From: V1-33 sp039795165
GTDB taxonomy: Bacteria; Verrucomicrobiota; Verrucomicrobiia; Verrucomicrobiales; V1-33
NCBI GenBank assembly: GCA_039795165.1
Contig: JBDKER010000021.1
Span: 17,474-81,473, forward strand
Direction of reading: 5' to 3'
DNA length: 64,000 nucleotides
The position numbers and the translations under genes were made by a program. Positions 9,680 to 18,621 of this stretch are shown piece after piece. Within the stretch, counting starts at the first letter, position 1. Every line of letters begins with the position of its first letter. Under the pieces are notes generated by a model. The model was not told the DNA's origin. It was given only the letters and a program-made list of their open reading frames with translations, and searched no databases.

Positions 9680-9747
9680 GCAGAATGAACGTAACTATGA
9701 CGCCATCCCGGGCCCGCCGGAAAGAAAAATCAGCCGGTTCCTAACGA

Positions 9748-11628
9748 TCAGCCGACCCACGAACGGAAAGCCTCGATGGCTTCGTACTCGGGCATCCCCA
9801 GTTCGTCGTAAAGGCGGGCGGTCGCGCGGTTCCGTTCACCACTCAGCAGGTCAGCCGCATTGTGCGACAGAAACCGGTGCATGGCCCCGATTTTGCGCAC
9901 CATCTGATCGGGACTCATGGGAACAGCCATCTGAATCTCATGCGGCTGGAATTCCTTCTGGTGGCCCCGGTAGAGCCAGACGCGGCAGTGCACACGCCAT
10001 GCCGACTTCTCCCTTTCCTGCCATGCCTGACGGAACGCCGCGAAGGCCACACCCTGCACACTGCTCGGATCGGCAAGGTCCCCCGTGATGTAAATCTGAT
10101 GCGGCTGCAGCCGGTCGAGGATCGCCCCGACGCGCGCCGCATCCTTCGCACTGAGACGGAACTGACGGTAGCGGCCTTCCGCGTAGAACGGAAGATCGAG
10201 AAAATGCACATTGAGCGCCTCGACGCCGAGGGCGGCGGCGGCGTCCCGGGCTTCCCCGCGGCGGATGAGACTCTTCAGATCCCGCAACCGTCTCGGAGGA
10301 TCACCAAACGGCCCCTTCGCCCCGATTTCCTCAATGACGCCCGTCGCGTAGCGGTCGGCCTCGGCCCAGCGCGCCGGATCGATTTCCGATGTCTCCTGGA
10401 GCACCCGGACAAAGCGCAGCGCTTCGGAATCCGTGACGCGCAGGTCTCCGCTGGCCATGTGCACGACATGCACCCGGTGCCCCTGACTCACCAGCCGCTC
10501 GATGGTACCACCCATGCCCATGACATCGTCCTGAGGCTCCGGAGAAAACACCAGACAGACCTTCGGGTGCGGCGACGCCCGTTCCGGCCGCTGGCGGTCA
10601 TCGGCATCGGGCTTGCCACCTGGCCAGCCGGTGATCGTGTGATGCTGACGGTTGAAGATTTCAATGTTCAGTTCATATCCCCCGCCCTTCCGCGTGAGCA
10701 GTTCTCCCATGCCGTTCTCGTTGTATTCCTCGTCCACCAGCTTGAGGATGGGCTTGCTCTCGCGCAGCGCGAGCCAGCAGACCGCCCGCCGCGTTTCCTG
10801 CGGTGTCCACTCGGCCCGTCCCACCAGCCACGGCAGCTTGATCCTTGTGAGCGCATTCGAAGCCGCCCGGTCGATCAGAAAGCGCGCGTCTCCATGACTC
10901 TGCAGGAAGGATGCGGACACTGCCTCGTTTTCCTCACCCTCGACGGCACGCGCCACGATTTCCGATTTGTTTTCACCCCATGCCATCAGCACGAGCCGCT
11001 TCGCCCGGAGGATGGTTCCGACGCCCATGGTGATCGCAAAGCGGGGGACATTGTCTTCGCCCAGAAAGTCCGCCGCCGCATCCTGCCGAGTGACCCGGTC
11101 AAGGGGCACCAGCCGCGTCAGCGAATCCCTCGACGATCCGGGTTCATTGAAGCCAATGTGCCCGGTCCGCCCGATCCCGAGAATCTGCAGGTCAATGCCG
11201 CCCGCATCGACGATGCGCTTCTCGTATTCTGCGCAATGATCAAAGACTCTCTCCAGAGGCACCATGCCATCCGGAAGATTCACATGCTCCGGCGGGATGT
11301 CGATATGATCGAAGAGCTGCTCGCGCATGAAGCGGTAATAGCTTTCGCGGTGTTCCCGGTTGAGACCATAGTATTCATCCAGATTGAAGGTCACCACTTT
11401 CCGGAAGGAAAGTCCTTCCTCGCGGTAGAGGCGGATGAGTTCCCGGTAGAATGGCACGGGCGTCGATCCCGTGGCAAGGCCGAGCACCGCCATTTCGCCG
11501 GCCGCATTCTTCCGCTCGATCAGCTCGCGCACTTCCCGCGCAAGGGCCTCCGCCGCGGCCTGCGCCGTGGCATAAACCACCGTGCGCACTTTTTCGTGCT
11601 GTTCTTCAGGGGAAATCTGGAGTGTCAT
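9748..11628 (-). CDS. nagB: Glucosamine-6-phosphate deaminase fused to an LmbE/PIG-L-like domain
   Basis: Residues 20-280 are NagB: LGLATGSTPVPFYREL, the catalytic DEY at 84-86, and GIGRTGHIGFNEPGSS at 151-165. It converts glucosamine-6-phosphate to fructose-6-phosphate and ammonia. Residues about 355-626 match the LmbE/PIG-L-like half of the long NagB proteins known mainly from Bacteroidetes, including WLYRGHQKEF and the terminal EYEAIEAFRSWVG. The metal motif expected as SPHPDDD reads SPEPQDD (362-368), and the region usually read as GDLADPHGTH is GDLADPSSVQ (516-525). Zinc-ligand histidines therefore appear lost and the second domain may be non-catalytic. The deaminase half looks fully competent. 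Confidence 0.9.
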   Translation of the reverse strand: MTLQISPEEQHEKVRTVVYATAQAAAEALAREVRELIERKNAAGEMAVLGLATGSTPVPFYRELIRLYREEGLSFRKVVTFNLDEYYGLNREHRESYYRFMREQLFDHIDIPPEHVNLPDGMVPLERVFDHCAEYEKRIVDAGGIDLQILGIGRTGHIGFNEPGSSRDSLTRLVPLDRVTRQDAAADFLGEDNVPRFAITMGVGTILRAKRLVLMAWGENKSEIVARAVEGEENEAVSASFLQSHGDARFLIDRAASNALTRIKLPWLVGRAEWTPQETRRAVCWLALRESKPILKLVDEEYNENGMGELLTRKGGGYELNIEIFNRQHHTITGWPGGKPDADDRQRPERASPHPKVCLVFSPEPQDDVMGMGGTIERLVSQGHRVHVVHMASGDLRVTDSEALRFVRVLQETSEIDPARWAEADRYATGVIEEIGAKGPFGDPPRRLRDLKSLIRRGEARDAAAALGVEALNVHFLDLPFYAEGRYRQFRLSAKDAARVGAILDRLQPHQIYITGDLADPSSVQGVAFAAFRQAWQEREKSAWRVHCRVWLYRGHQKEFQPHEIQMAVPMSPDQMVRKIGAMHRFLSHNAADLLSGERNRATARLYDELGMPEYEAIEAFRSWVG

Positions 11629-11719
11629 GGGAACGTGAATGCAGGGACGTGTGCTTCAGTCTACGATGACGCCATGCACCTCGTTTCGTGAATCACCAAT
11701 CACTTTCTCGCATACAAAT

Positions 11720-12265
11720 ATGACGTCCCCCAGACCACCACGCGTCGTCATCGTCATGGGTGTCTCCGGCTCCGGAAAATCCACGGTCGGCAGGCTCCTC
11801 GCGGAACTCCTCGGGGCCGCCTTTGCCGATGCCGATGATTTCCATCCTCCTGAAAACAAGGCACTCATGGCGCAGCGGATTCCGCTCACGGACAAGGAAC
11901 GCCGCCCGTGGCTGGAAAACCTCCGCGCGAAGGTCATCGAGGCCACACCGCCCGGGAAAACCACTGTGCTCGCCTGCTCGGCCCTCCGGGACAGCTACCG
12001 CCGCTTTCTGACGGACGGCACCGGACCGGATGTCCGCGTGGTTTTCCTCCACGGCCCGCGCGAACTGATCGCCGCCCGCCTCGCAGCCCGCCAGGACCAT
12101 TTCATGCCACCCGACCTGCTCGACAGCCAGCTGGCCACCCTTGAACCGCCGGCCCCGCACGAGGCCATGCACCTGCCGATCGAGGCAGATCCCGCCACGC
12201 TCGCTGCGCAGGCCGCCGCCCTGCTCACCTCACACCCGGAAGAGCGCTCCCATCTTCTTCCCTAG
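11720..12265 (+). CDS. Gluconokinase
   Basis: The 181-residue product contains the P-loop GVSGSGKSTVGRLLAE and the family segment FADADDFHPPENKALMAQRI-PLTDKERRPWL, followed by CSALRDSYRRFL and VFLHGPRELIAARLAARQDHFMPPDLLDSQLATLE. These are the hallmarks of thermoresistant GntK-type gluconokinases, which phosphorylate gluconate to 6-phosphogluconate. The start was set at the ATG before TSPRPPRVVIVMG; the open frame runs 27 codons further upstream without family similarity. Its 3' end overlaps the 3' end of the convergent permease gene by 36 bases. No gluconate transporter or regulator is adjacent. Confidence 0.92.
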   Translation: MTSPRPPRVVIVMGVSGSGKSTVGRLLAELLGAAFADADDFHPPENKALMAQRIPLTDKERRPWLENLRAKVIEATPPGKTTVLACSALRDSYRRFLTDGTGPDVRVVFLHGPRELIAARLAARQDHFMPPDLLDSQLATLEPPAPHEAMHLPIEADPATLAAQAAALLTSHPEERSHLLP

Positions 12266-13945
12266 CAGAATTCCGGCTCCGCTAAGAGTGATCGTCAGAA
12301 ACACCATGGCCCAAACCCCAAGGGCACTGGCGAGGACATCTCCATTCCCCAGATTGCCGAAGAGTTCGTAGATCGCCTTCGTCACCGGATAATGTTCGCG
12401 CTTCTGCGCCAGCATGAGACTGTCGCTCACCTCCAGCATCCCGAACGCAAAGGCCAGCAGCGCCCCGGCAATCAGATTGGCGGAAATGAGCGGCAGGGTC
12501 ACGCGGCGGATCGCCCGCAGGGGCGTGCAGCCGAGGTTCTGGGCCGCTTCCTCGAGAACAGGACTGGTCTGCTGCAGGCCAGCTCCGGCACTGCGCACCA
12601 CATACGGCAGCCTCCGGATGCTGTAGGCAATCACCAGCAGCAGCAGGGGATCGTCATTCGGCCCGATCAGAAAATCAAAGGCCCGGCCTTCCCTCGTCAT
12701 CGCCAGATAGCCGAATGCCAGCACCAGCCCGGGCACCGCAATCGGCAGCATCGAAAGAGCATCCAGCAGATTCCGCCCGGGAAGCCTGGTCCGCACCGTG
12801 ATCCAGGCAATTGCAAACCCCAGCAGGCAATCGAAGGCCGTCGCCAGCCCGGCATACTTCAGACTGTTCTGAATCGATGGCACGGTCAGACTGTGCCCGA
12901 GTGCCTCCCGGTAATGATCGAGCGTCCCCTGCGAAGGAAGCACGGTCCGGTACCAGTCGCCGGAAAAGGAAGTCAGGACGACTCCGGCGTGCGGCAGCAC
13001 GGCGAGGGCAATCACCACGGCAAAGAATCCCGCCGCCAGCAAACCGGGCCAGCCCCGCAGCGTTCTGGTCCGCGCGGCCATGCTCGCTCTCCCGGCCCCG
13101 GCGAAATCACTGCGGCCAAAGGCCAGCTTCCCTGCCAGAAAGAGCAGGACGCTGATCACCAGCATCACGGCCACGAGCGCGTACGGCAGCGGATTCCCCC
13201 CCATGTCCTTGGCCCCATCGAAGATCTGCACGGAAGTGACCCGGCTGTAGTCGAAAATCAGCGGCACCCCCAGCTCGGTGAAGCCCCAGATGAAGACAAT
13301 GCTCGCCCCCGCAAAGATCCCCGGCATGGCCAGCGGCAGCGTCACCCGGAAGAAACGCCGCAGCGGAGGACAGCCAAGGTTTTCCGCAGCCTCATCCATG
13401 GCCGGATCCAGATTCGCCAGCGCTGCCGTGATGTTCAGATAAAGAATCGGATACAGATGCAGGCTGTTCATCAGAATCACCCCCGGCAGACGGCCCGACC
13501 CCAGCCAGTCGACCGGCCGCGCAGGATCCATGAGGCCAAGCGACACCGCGAGGGCATTGAGCGCACCAGCCTGCCCAAGGATCTGCTTCACCCCGATGGC
13601 TCCCACAAACGGCGGCAGAATCAGCGGCACGAGCAGCAGCGAACTGAGCACTGCCTTGCCGCGGAATTCGAAACGCGACCCCAGCACAGCAAGCGGCAAG
13701 GCCAGCAGCATCGCTCCCAGTGTGCTCCCCGCAGCCATCTTGAGCGAGTTGATCAGTCCTTCCACATAGACCGGATTGCCGAAAACAAGCTGCACATACT
13801 CGAGGGTGAACTTCCGGCCACCACCGGCCAGCGGCTTCACAAACGCTTCCTGGACGGTCACAAGGATCGGCCATACAAAGAACATGGCCATGAATGCCGC
13901 CGTTATCAGGAGCACCAGAACCGCCGGTTGAAAGACTCGCCGCAT
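12230..13945 (-). CDS. Iron(III)-type ABC transporter permease (fused FbpB-like)
   Basis: The 571-residue membrane protein has two homologous halves. Each half carries an EAA loop that contacts the ATPase: EAAENLGCPPLRRFFRVTLPL in the first and EAAQNLGCTPLRAIRRVTLPL in the second. Many hydrophobic segments (e.g. AAFMAMFFVWPILVTV at the N-terminus) fit about 12 helices. This duplicated form is typical of the ferric-iron/thiamine FbpB-ThiP permeases. The usual partners, a periplasmic binding protein and an ATPase, are absent on both sides. The ATG before RRVFQPAV was chosen; a GTG three codons upstream is also open. The 3' end overlaps the gluconokinase gene. Confidence 0.88.
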   Translation of the reverse strand: MRRVFQPAVLVLLITAAFMAMFFVWPILVTVQEAFVKPLAGGGRKFTLEYVQLVFGNPVYVEGLINSLKMAAGSTLGAMLLALPLAVLGSRFEFRGKAVLSSLLLVPLILPPFVGAIGVKQILGQAGALNALAVSLGLMDPARPVDWLGSGRLPGVILMNSLHLYPILYLNITAALANLDPAMDEAAENLGCPPLRRFFRVTLPLAMPGIFAGASIVFIWGFTELGVPLIFDYSRVTSVQIFDGAKDMGGNPLPYALVAVMLVISVLLFLAGKLAFGRSDFAGAGRASMAARTRTLRGWPGLLAAGFFAVVIALAVLPHAGVVLTSFSGDWYRTVLPSQGTLDHYREALGHSLTVPSIQNSLKYAGLATAFDCLLGFAIAWITVRTRLPGRNLLDALSMLPIAVPGLVLAFGYLAMTREGRAFDFLIGPNDDPLLLLVIAYSIRRLPYVVRSAGAGLQQTSPVLEEAAQNLGCTPLRAIRRVTLPLISANLIAGALLAFAFGMLEVSDSLMLAQKREHYPVTKAIYELFGNLGNGDVLASALGVWAMVFLTITLSGAGILLGKKMGALFRV

Positions 13946-13998
13946 CTGCGTCACGCGCCCCCCCTATACCGATCCCTCTTTCCACGCAAGCTCCCGCC

Positions 13999-15321
13999 GT
14001 GCCCTCCCCTGACATTCCCACTCCCATCCGGACCATCGCGGCATTCGCGCTGCTCGCCCTGCTCATGCTGGCAGTGACTCTGTCTACCAGGCAGCAGACC
14101 GTTCCCCTGCCTCCCGCGGAGACTCCAGTGGCCGCCCCATGGACCACGGCGGACGCCCGCCGCACGGAAGCGGCCGGCATGGAGATTTCCATCCGCGAAG
14201 CTCTCGTGGTCAGCCCTGCGCTGGCCTCACGCCGCACATGGACCCGCGCACTGCACGCCATGGGCCTCACCCGGCAACGCCCGGAGCCCGCCCGCCAGCG
14301 CTTCGCGGAAGCCCTCACCGCAGATCCCCCGCTCCCCGATGCCTTGGTCCAGCAGTTCCTCGAAATCACGGCCGCCCTCTTCCCCGGCGAACTCCTCGCC
14401 GAAACCGCCCGCGCGGCTTCCGTCACCAAATCGCCGAAAACCTTCGCCACCGCCGTTCACCACCTCACCCGCAATCACCCGGAACGCGCCGCCGCATGGC
14501 TGCCCGCCGTGACCGCAAAATTTCCGCAGGCCCAGCAGCACCCCATCCTCCGCGTCCTCCTCTGGCAACTCCACGCCACCGCCAGCCAATCATGGACCCG
14601 CAACCTTCCAGACCTCCGCGCACTCCTCTCGGCTCCCTTCACCGACGGCAGCCCCATCATCTTCTCGCTCCAGCGCCATAACCGCGACTGGCCAGGCCGC
14701 GCCATGCTCCGCCTCCCTGACAAATCCTTCGCCCGCCTCCCGGACGGCTCGCTGTTCTCGGTCCCGCAGCTCGCCCGCTCAGTCAGCAGCCTCCCCGGCG
14801 TCATCACCAACGGCAATACGCCCCAGGGTATCCACGCATGGAACGGCTTCGCAGTTTCCTCCAGCCGCTACATCGGCCCCACCCCGAACCTCCAGCTCAG
14901 CCTCCCGTTCGAATTCCCGACCCATCGCTTTTTCTTCTCTCCACAGCCTCCTCCCACCATGTCGGAAGATGCCTACGCCAGCCTCCTCCCACCAGCATGG
15001 CAGGCATGGCCACCGATCTGGGAATCCTTCTTCGCAGGCATGGCCGGTCGATCCGAAATCATCGCCCATGGCACCACCATCGACCCAGCATGGCACCGCG
15101 GCCAGCCATGGTTCCCCATCAGTCCATCACATGGCTGCCTGACCACTCCGGAAGCATGGAACCCAGCCAACGGCCAACGCACGGCCAGCGCTCAGCACGA
15201 TCTCGCCAGCATGCTCCAGCAGCACGGACTCTCGCGCGGCTATGTCGTCGTCATCGACTTCAGCGCAAAGGAAGCTCCCGTCTCCACCGAGGAAATTGCC
15301 GGTTTCCTCGCCGCACCCTGA
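13999..15321 (+). CDS. Membrane-anchored protein with YkuD-like HG...SHGC motif
   Basis: The 440-residue product (GTG start before PSPDIPTP) opens with an uncleaved-looking signal anchor (TIAAFALLALLMLAVTL), so most of it should be periplasmic. The middle is helical and unassigned. Near the C-terminus a His-Gly (H357) is followed about 20 residues later by PSHGCLTT (Cys380). This resembles the HG...S-x-G-C catalytic arrangement of L,D-transpeptidases (YkuD fold), preceded by NTPQGIHAWNG, similar to the strand that lines that site. A cell-wall cross-linking or muramyl-peptide activity is therefore plausible but unproven. It is divergent from the ABC permease. Upstream ATG at 13894 would overlap the permease gene and adds no signal-like sequence. 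Confidence 0.6.
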   Translation: MPSPDIPTPIRTIAAFALLALLMLAVTLSTRQQTVPLPPAETPVAAPWTTADARRTEAAGMEISIREALVVSPALASRRTWTRALHAMGLTRQRPEPARQRFAEALTADPPLPDALVQQFLEITAALFPGELLAETARAASVTKSPKTFATAVHHLTRNHPERAAAWLPAVTAKFPQAQQHPILRVLLWQLHATASQSWTRNLPDLRALLSAPFTDGSPIIFSLQRHNRDWPGRAMLRLPDKSFARLPDGSLFSVPQLARSVSSLPGVITNGNTPQGIHAWNGFAVSSSRYIGPTPNLQLSLPFEFPTHRFFFSPQPPPTMSEDAYASLLPPAWQAWPPIWESFFAGMAGRSEIIAHGTTIDPAWHRGQPWFPISPSHGCLTTPEAWNPANGQRTASAQHDLASMLQQHGLSRGYVVVIDFSAKEAPVSTEEIAGFLAAP

Positions 15322-15420
15322 CAACTCCGGAAGGATTGCGCGGCAGCCCCATCCGCGACTGCGTGAGACGACAATGGCCGGAAAATGAAAAGGCCTCCAC
15401 CCTGCCCCGTAGGGAAAAGG

Positions 15421-15882
15421 ATGATTCTCCGGACTAACCAGAACCGCCGCCAACAGCGCCGATCCCAGCACGCCTTCACCCTCGTCGAAATCGTGCTAGT
15501 CATCGCCATCATCGCGGTTCTCGGTGCTGCCGCCATCTACAAGATCAAAGGGACCGTCGATGTCGCCAAGGAAACCCGCGTCGAGGCGGACATCAAGAAC
15601 GTCATCACCCAGCTCAAGGTCTACGAAGCCCGCAATCAGGCCCCGCCCACCACCGAACAAGGCCTCAAAGCCCTCGTGGAACAGCCCACCCTCGAACCAC
15701 TCCCGGCCCGCTGGACCCAGCTCCTCGAGGAAATCCCGAAGGATCCTTGGAACCGCGACCTCCAGTACGCCTACCCAGCCAAACGCAGCAAATCCGAATA
15801 CGATGTCTTCTCGCTCGGCAAGGACGGCGTCGAAAGCGCCGACGACATCGGCAACTGGAAAGCCTCCGCATCCAAGGAATGA
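15421..15882 (+). CDS. gspG: Type II secretion major pseudopilin GspG
   Basis: The 153-residue protein has a basic leader followed by the prepilin motif FTLVEIVLVIAIIAVLGAAA, with the conserved Glu5. The C-terminal body is typical of GspG: ARNQAPPTTEQGLKALVEQP, then PKDPWNRDLQYAYP and SEYDVFSLGKDG, which includes the calcium-site region. Residue -1 before the cleavage site is Ala (QHA/FTLVE), not the usual Gly. GspG is the major subunit of the periplasmic pseudopilus. The ATG at 15421 was chosen over one 12 codons upstream because it is directly preceded by a purine-rich AGGGAAAAGG stretch. It is the first gene of the eleven-gene secretion operon. Confidence 0.95.
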   Translation: MILRTNQNRRQQRRSQHAFTLVEIVLVIAIIAVLGAAAIYKIKGTVDVAKETRVEADIKNVITQLKVYEARNQAPPTTEQGLKALVEQPTLEPLPARWTQLLEEIPKDPWNRDLQYAYPAKRSKSEYDVFSLGKDGVESADDIGNWKASASKE

Positions 15883-16550
15883 CCGTGCCCGGACGCCTTC
15901 ACAGATCCCCGGCTTCCCGACGCCCGCGGCACCGCCGCGCCGCGTTCACCCTCGTCGAGATCGTCCTCGCCCTCACCATCATCGCGGTCATCGCAGCCGC
16001 TTCCCTGCCCGTCCTCCGCGGCCTCCGCGAAGACGAGAAATTCCGCCTGCCCATTCAGTCGCTCGCCACCCTCATCCAGGAAGCCCGCTCCCGCGCCATC
16101 CGCGAACACCGGTCCTATCAGATCGTCTTCGAACCGCATGGCATCCACGCCAGCCCGGTCATGTACCCCTACCGGAAACTGGAGGATTTCCTCGACGCTC
16201 TCGATCGGCTCCGCACTCCTCCAGAACGCAGCGAGTTCGTCACGCAGTCGTTCGCCGCAGCCGGCTCGGAGGAAACCTCTTCATCCACGCCTCCCCCATG
16301 GCAGGCCCCATGGACCGTTTCCATCCCCGTGGACAGCGAAACCCAGTGCGGCGTCCTCTTCTGGGGCGATGGCGAATGGGATGTCCTCGACAGCGGAAGA
16401 ATGCGCCGCTGGGTCTTCCAGCCAGCCGGATTGACCGCCCCGGCCTCCATCCGCTTCCGCTCGGACCACGGTGAAATGGAAGCGGACTTCGACGCCCTGA
16501 CCGGCGAACTCATCGCGGAACGGACCCGCACCCTTCCCTCGTTCCCATGA
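15879..16550 (+). CDS. gspH: Type II secretion minor pseudopilin GspH-like
   Basis: The 223-residue protein has an Arg/His-rich leader and the prepilin motif FTLVEIVLALTIIAVIAAAS with Glu5, then the GspH-type segment LIQEARSRAIREHRSYQIVFEP. The body is longer than E. coli GspH, with a Pro/Ser-rich stretch near residue 130. The -1 residue is Ala, as in gspG. ATG overlaps the gspG stop (ATGA), which argues for translational coupling and fixes the start. It is probably a minor pseudopilin at the tip complex. Assignment to H rather than another minor pseudopilin rests on operon position and the LIQEARSRAI segment. Confidence 0.85.
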   Translation: MTVPGRLHRSPASRRPRHRRAAFTLVEIVLALTIIAVIAAASLPVLRGLREDEKFRLPIQSLATLIQEARSRAIREHRSYQIVFEPHGIHASPVMYPYRKLEDFLDALDRLRTPPERSEFVTQSFAAAGSEETSSSTPPPWQAPWTVSIPVDSETQCGVLFWGDGEWDVLDSGRMRRWVFQPAGLTAPASIRFRSDHGEMEADFDALTGELIAERTRTLPSFP

Positions 16551-16981
16551 CCTCACGCCGCCCTGCTCCGCGGCGTTCCCTCGCGCCTGCGTCCGCCCGG
16601 GACCACCACGCCAGGGGCTACGTGCTGCTCGAAATCATCATCGCCCTCACCGTCTTCTCCATCTCCATCGCCGGACTCGCCAATTCCCTCCACGCCAGCA
16701 TCGATTCCGCCAGCACCCTCAAACGCCAGGCAAGCATCCGCCGCGGACTCGAAGCCATCCTCGCCGAAGCCAATGCCAGACCAAAACGCGAGGACATGAT
16801 CCTCACCTACCGCGACGACTCCCTCGGCATCGATTACCGCACCGAAGTCACCGACCTCCGCTGGACCAACCGCGACGGCCAGCCAGTCAATGGCCTCTAC
16901 CTCCTCCGGGCCACCGCCGTGGATGGACGGCCAGCCAAACCCCTGCACGATTCCGCCGAGGTGTATGTATACCGACCGTAA
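16547..16981 (+). CDS. gspI: Type II secretion minor pseudopilin GspI-like
   Basis: This is a 144-residue protein. The leader ends in Gly, followed by YVLLEIIIALTVFSISIAGL, a prepilin N-terminus with Glu5. The body is short, and DYRTEVTDLRWTNRD plus the C-terminal YLLRATAV strand fits the small GspI fold. GspI nucleates the pseudopilus tip with J and K. The start ATG overlaps the gspH stop by ATGA and the 3' end overlaps gspJ by 17 bases. Identification as GspI rests on size, order (G-H-I-J-K) and the LLEIxxALxxF pattern. Confidence 0.85.
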   Translation: MTSRRPAPRRSLAPASARDHHARGYVLLEIIIALTVFSISIAGLANSLHASIDSASTLKRQASIRRGLEAILAEANARPKREDMILTYRDDSLGIDYRTEVTDLRWTNRDGQPVNGLYLLRATAVDGRPAKPLHDSAEVYVYRP

Positions 16982-17699
16982 GCTGCGCCGGCCTCGCTGG
17001 CAGCAGCGCGGCCTAACCCTCATCGAAGTCGTCCTCGGCCTCGCCATCCTCAGCCTCATGGCCGGTGCCATCTACGGCATCATCATGGGATCAGTCGACG
17101 CCACCGCCAGCCTCGCCTCCACCCACGCCGAAGACCGCCGCCTCGAAACCTTCCTCGAACGCACCAGAACCGCCTTCGCCCACTTCCCCCAAGGCGCCAC
17201 CGTCGAACTCCGCATCACGGAAAACGAACCCCTCCAGCAGGAACTCACCCTCCGCGGCGTCCGCCACGCCTTCCTCTGGGGCGAACGACCGCAATGGGAA
17301 CAACCGTCCATCACCCTCGCCCCACGGCCATGGCCGGACGACCGCATCTCCGCAAGCAGACAGCCGAATCCGCAAGCCTCCACTTCGCTGTCCCCAGCAC
17401 GCCGCTTCTCGCTCGCCATGACCACGCCGGAATTCTACCGCGTGGGCAGCGACGGCGACCCGCTCCCCGATAGCCCACTGCAGTCGCGCTCGGGAAATCA
17501 ACTGGTCCGACCCGACGAAAAGGGCCGCTTCTGGATGGACCTCCTACCGGAAATCCAGAGCGCGGTCTGGCGCTTCTGGGACCCCGGCAAAAAACAATGG
17601 ATCGATCAGCAGGGACCATCCCGCCCAGGCCTCATCGAACTCCAGATTCTTCTCCCCGGCCGCCGCCACCCGGTCCGCGCAGTCTTCACCACTTCCTGA
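16965..17699 (+). CDS. gspJ: Type II secretion minor pseudopilin GspJ-like
   Basis: The 244-residue protein has MYTDRKLRRPRWQQR as leader and then G/LTLIEVVLGLAILSLMAGAIYG, a prepilin helix with Glu5. The long body, with VWRFWDPGKKQWIDQQG and a C-terminal LIELQILLPGRRHPVRAVF segment, matches the GspJ layout in which a WYDP-like strand precedes the final strands. The start lies inside the end of gspI (17-base overlap); it is the only ATG giving a short basic leader. It is expected to be part of the I-J-K tip complex in the periplasm. Confidence 0.85.
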   Translation: MYTDRKLRRPRWQQRGLTLIEVVLGLAILSLMAGAIYGIIMGSVDATASLASTHAEDRRLETFLERTRTAFAHFPQGATVELRITENEPLQQELTLRGVRHAFLWGERPQWEQPSITLAPRPWPDDRISASRQPNPQASTSLSPARRFSLAMTTPEFYRVGSDGDPLPDSPLQSRSGNQLVRPDEKGRFWMDLLPEIQSAVWRFWDPGKKQWIDQQGPSRPGLIELQILLPGRRHPVRAVFTTS

Positions 17700-17702
17700 A
17701 TC

Positions 17703-18614
17703 ATGCGCCCCGACCGCTCACGCCGGCTCCAGCGCGGCTCCAGTCTCCTCCTCGTCCTCTGGGCCATCATGTTCATGGCCTTCGCCATCATCGGACTCGT
17801 CCGCCACCTCGACCGCGGACTCGATGAATCCATCGCCGCCGATAAACAGTTCCGCGCCCGGCTCCTCCTGCAGTCGGCCCGCACGCTCGCCGGTCATCCG
17901 GCCATCGGCCGCGGCGACCCCCTCCTCTCCCAGCAGGTTTCGCCCACCTCTTCCTACTCGGTCAACCAGACCACCGAAGGCACCGCCCTCGCCATCAATG
18001 CACTCGGCGAAAGCGGCCTCCAGCGACGCTTCGCCACCCGGCTCTTCGAATCATGGGGCCTCGACGCCAGCGCCTCCCGCACCCTCACGGATTCCATCGC
18101 CGATTGGATCGATGCCGACTCGAATCCCCGCACCATGGGCGCAGAACGCGAGTTCTACCTGACCGTGGACCGTCCGGACTTTCCCCATAACCGCCCATTC
18201 TCCAGCCTCGATGATCTCCTTCTCGTGCGCGGCTTCGAGGAAGTGGAACGCCGTCAGCCAAACTGGCGCCGCTGGCTCACGCTCTTCGGCGATGGCACCA
18301 TTGATGTCTCGCTGGCTTCACCTCAGCTCCTCGCAGTCCTTTTCGATGTGACTCCCTCGGAAGTCTCCCGCTTCACCTCGGCCCGGCTCGGCCCGGACAA
18401 CCTCCGCGATACCAAAGACGATCCCGTCTTCGCCAACCTCAAGGAGGTCCGCAGCCTCCTCGATGTCCCGGAACAGAATTACTCCGCGGTCTCCCGCATC
18501 CTCACCCTTAACCATCCCGTCAAACGCACGGAATGCCTCGCCACCGTCGGCGGGCTCGAACGACGTCTCACCATCATCTCGGGCGAAGGTGTCTTCCTCG
18601 TCTACGAAGAATAA
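17703..18614 (+). CDS. gspK: Type II secretion minor pseudopilin GspK-like
   Basis: This is a 303-residue protein. The leader ends in Gly and is followed by SSLLLVLWAIMFMAFAIIGLV; unlike other pseudopilins there is no Glu at position 5, which is characteristic of GspK. The large alpha domain is recognisable from DSIADWIDADSNPRTMGAEREFY and FSSLDDLLLVRGF, followed by LLDVPEQNY. GspK caps the pseudopilus. It begins 3 bases after gspJ ends. The assignment is strong because the DxIxDWxDxD-type segment plus the missing Glu5 are specific to this subunit. Confidence 0.92.
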   Translation: MRPDRSRRLQRGSSLLLVLWAIMFMAFAIIGLVRHLDRGLDESIAADKQFRARLLLQSARTLAGHPAIGRGDPLLSQQVSPTSSYSVNQTTEGTALAINALGESGLQRRFATRLFESWGLDASASRTLTDSIADWIDADSNPRTMGAEREFYLTVDRPDFPHNRPFSSLDDLLLVRGFEEVERRQPNWRRWLTLFGDGTIDVSLASPQLLAVLFDVTPSEVSRFTSARLGPDNLRDTKDDPVFANLKEVRSLLDVPEQNYSAVSRILTLNHPVKRTECLATVGGLERRLTIISGEGVFLVYEE

Positions 18615-18621
18615 TTTCCCC

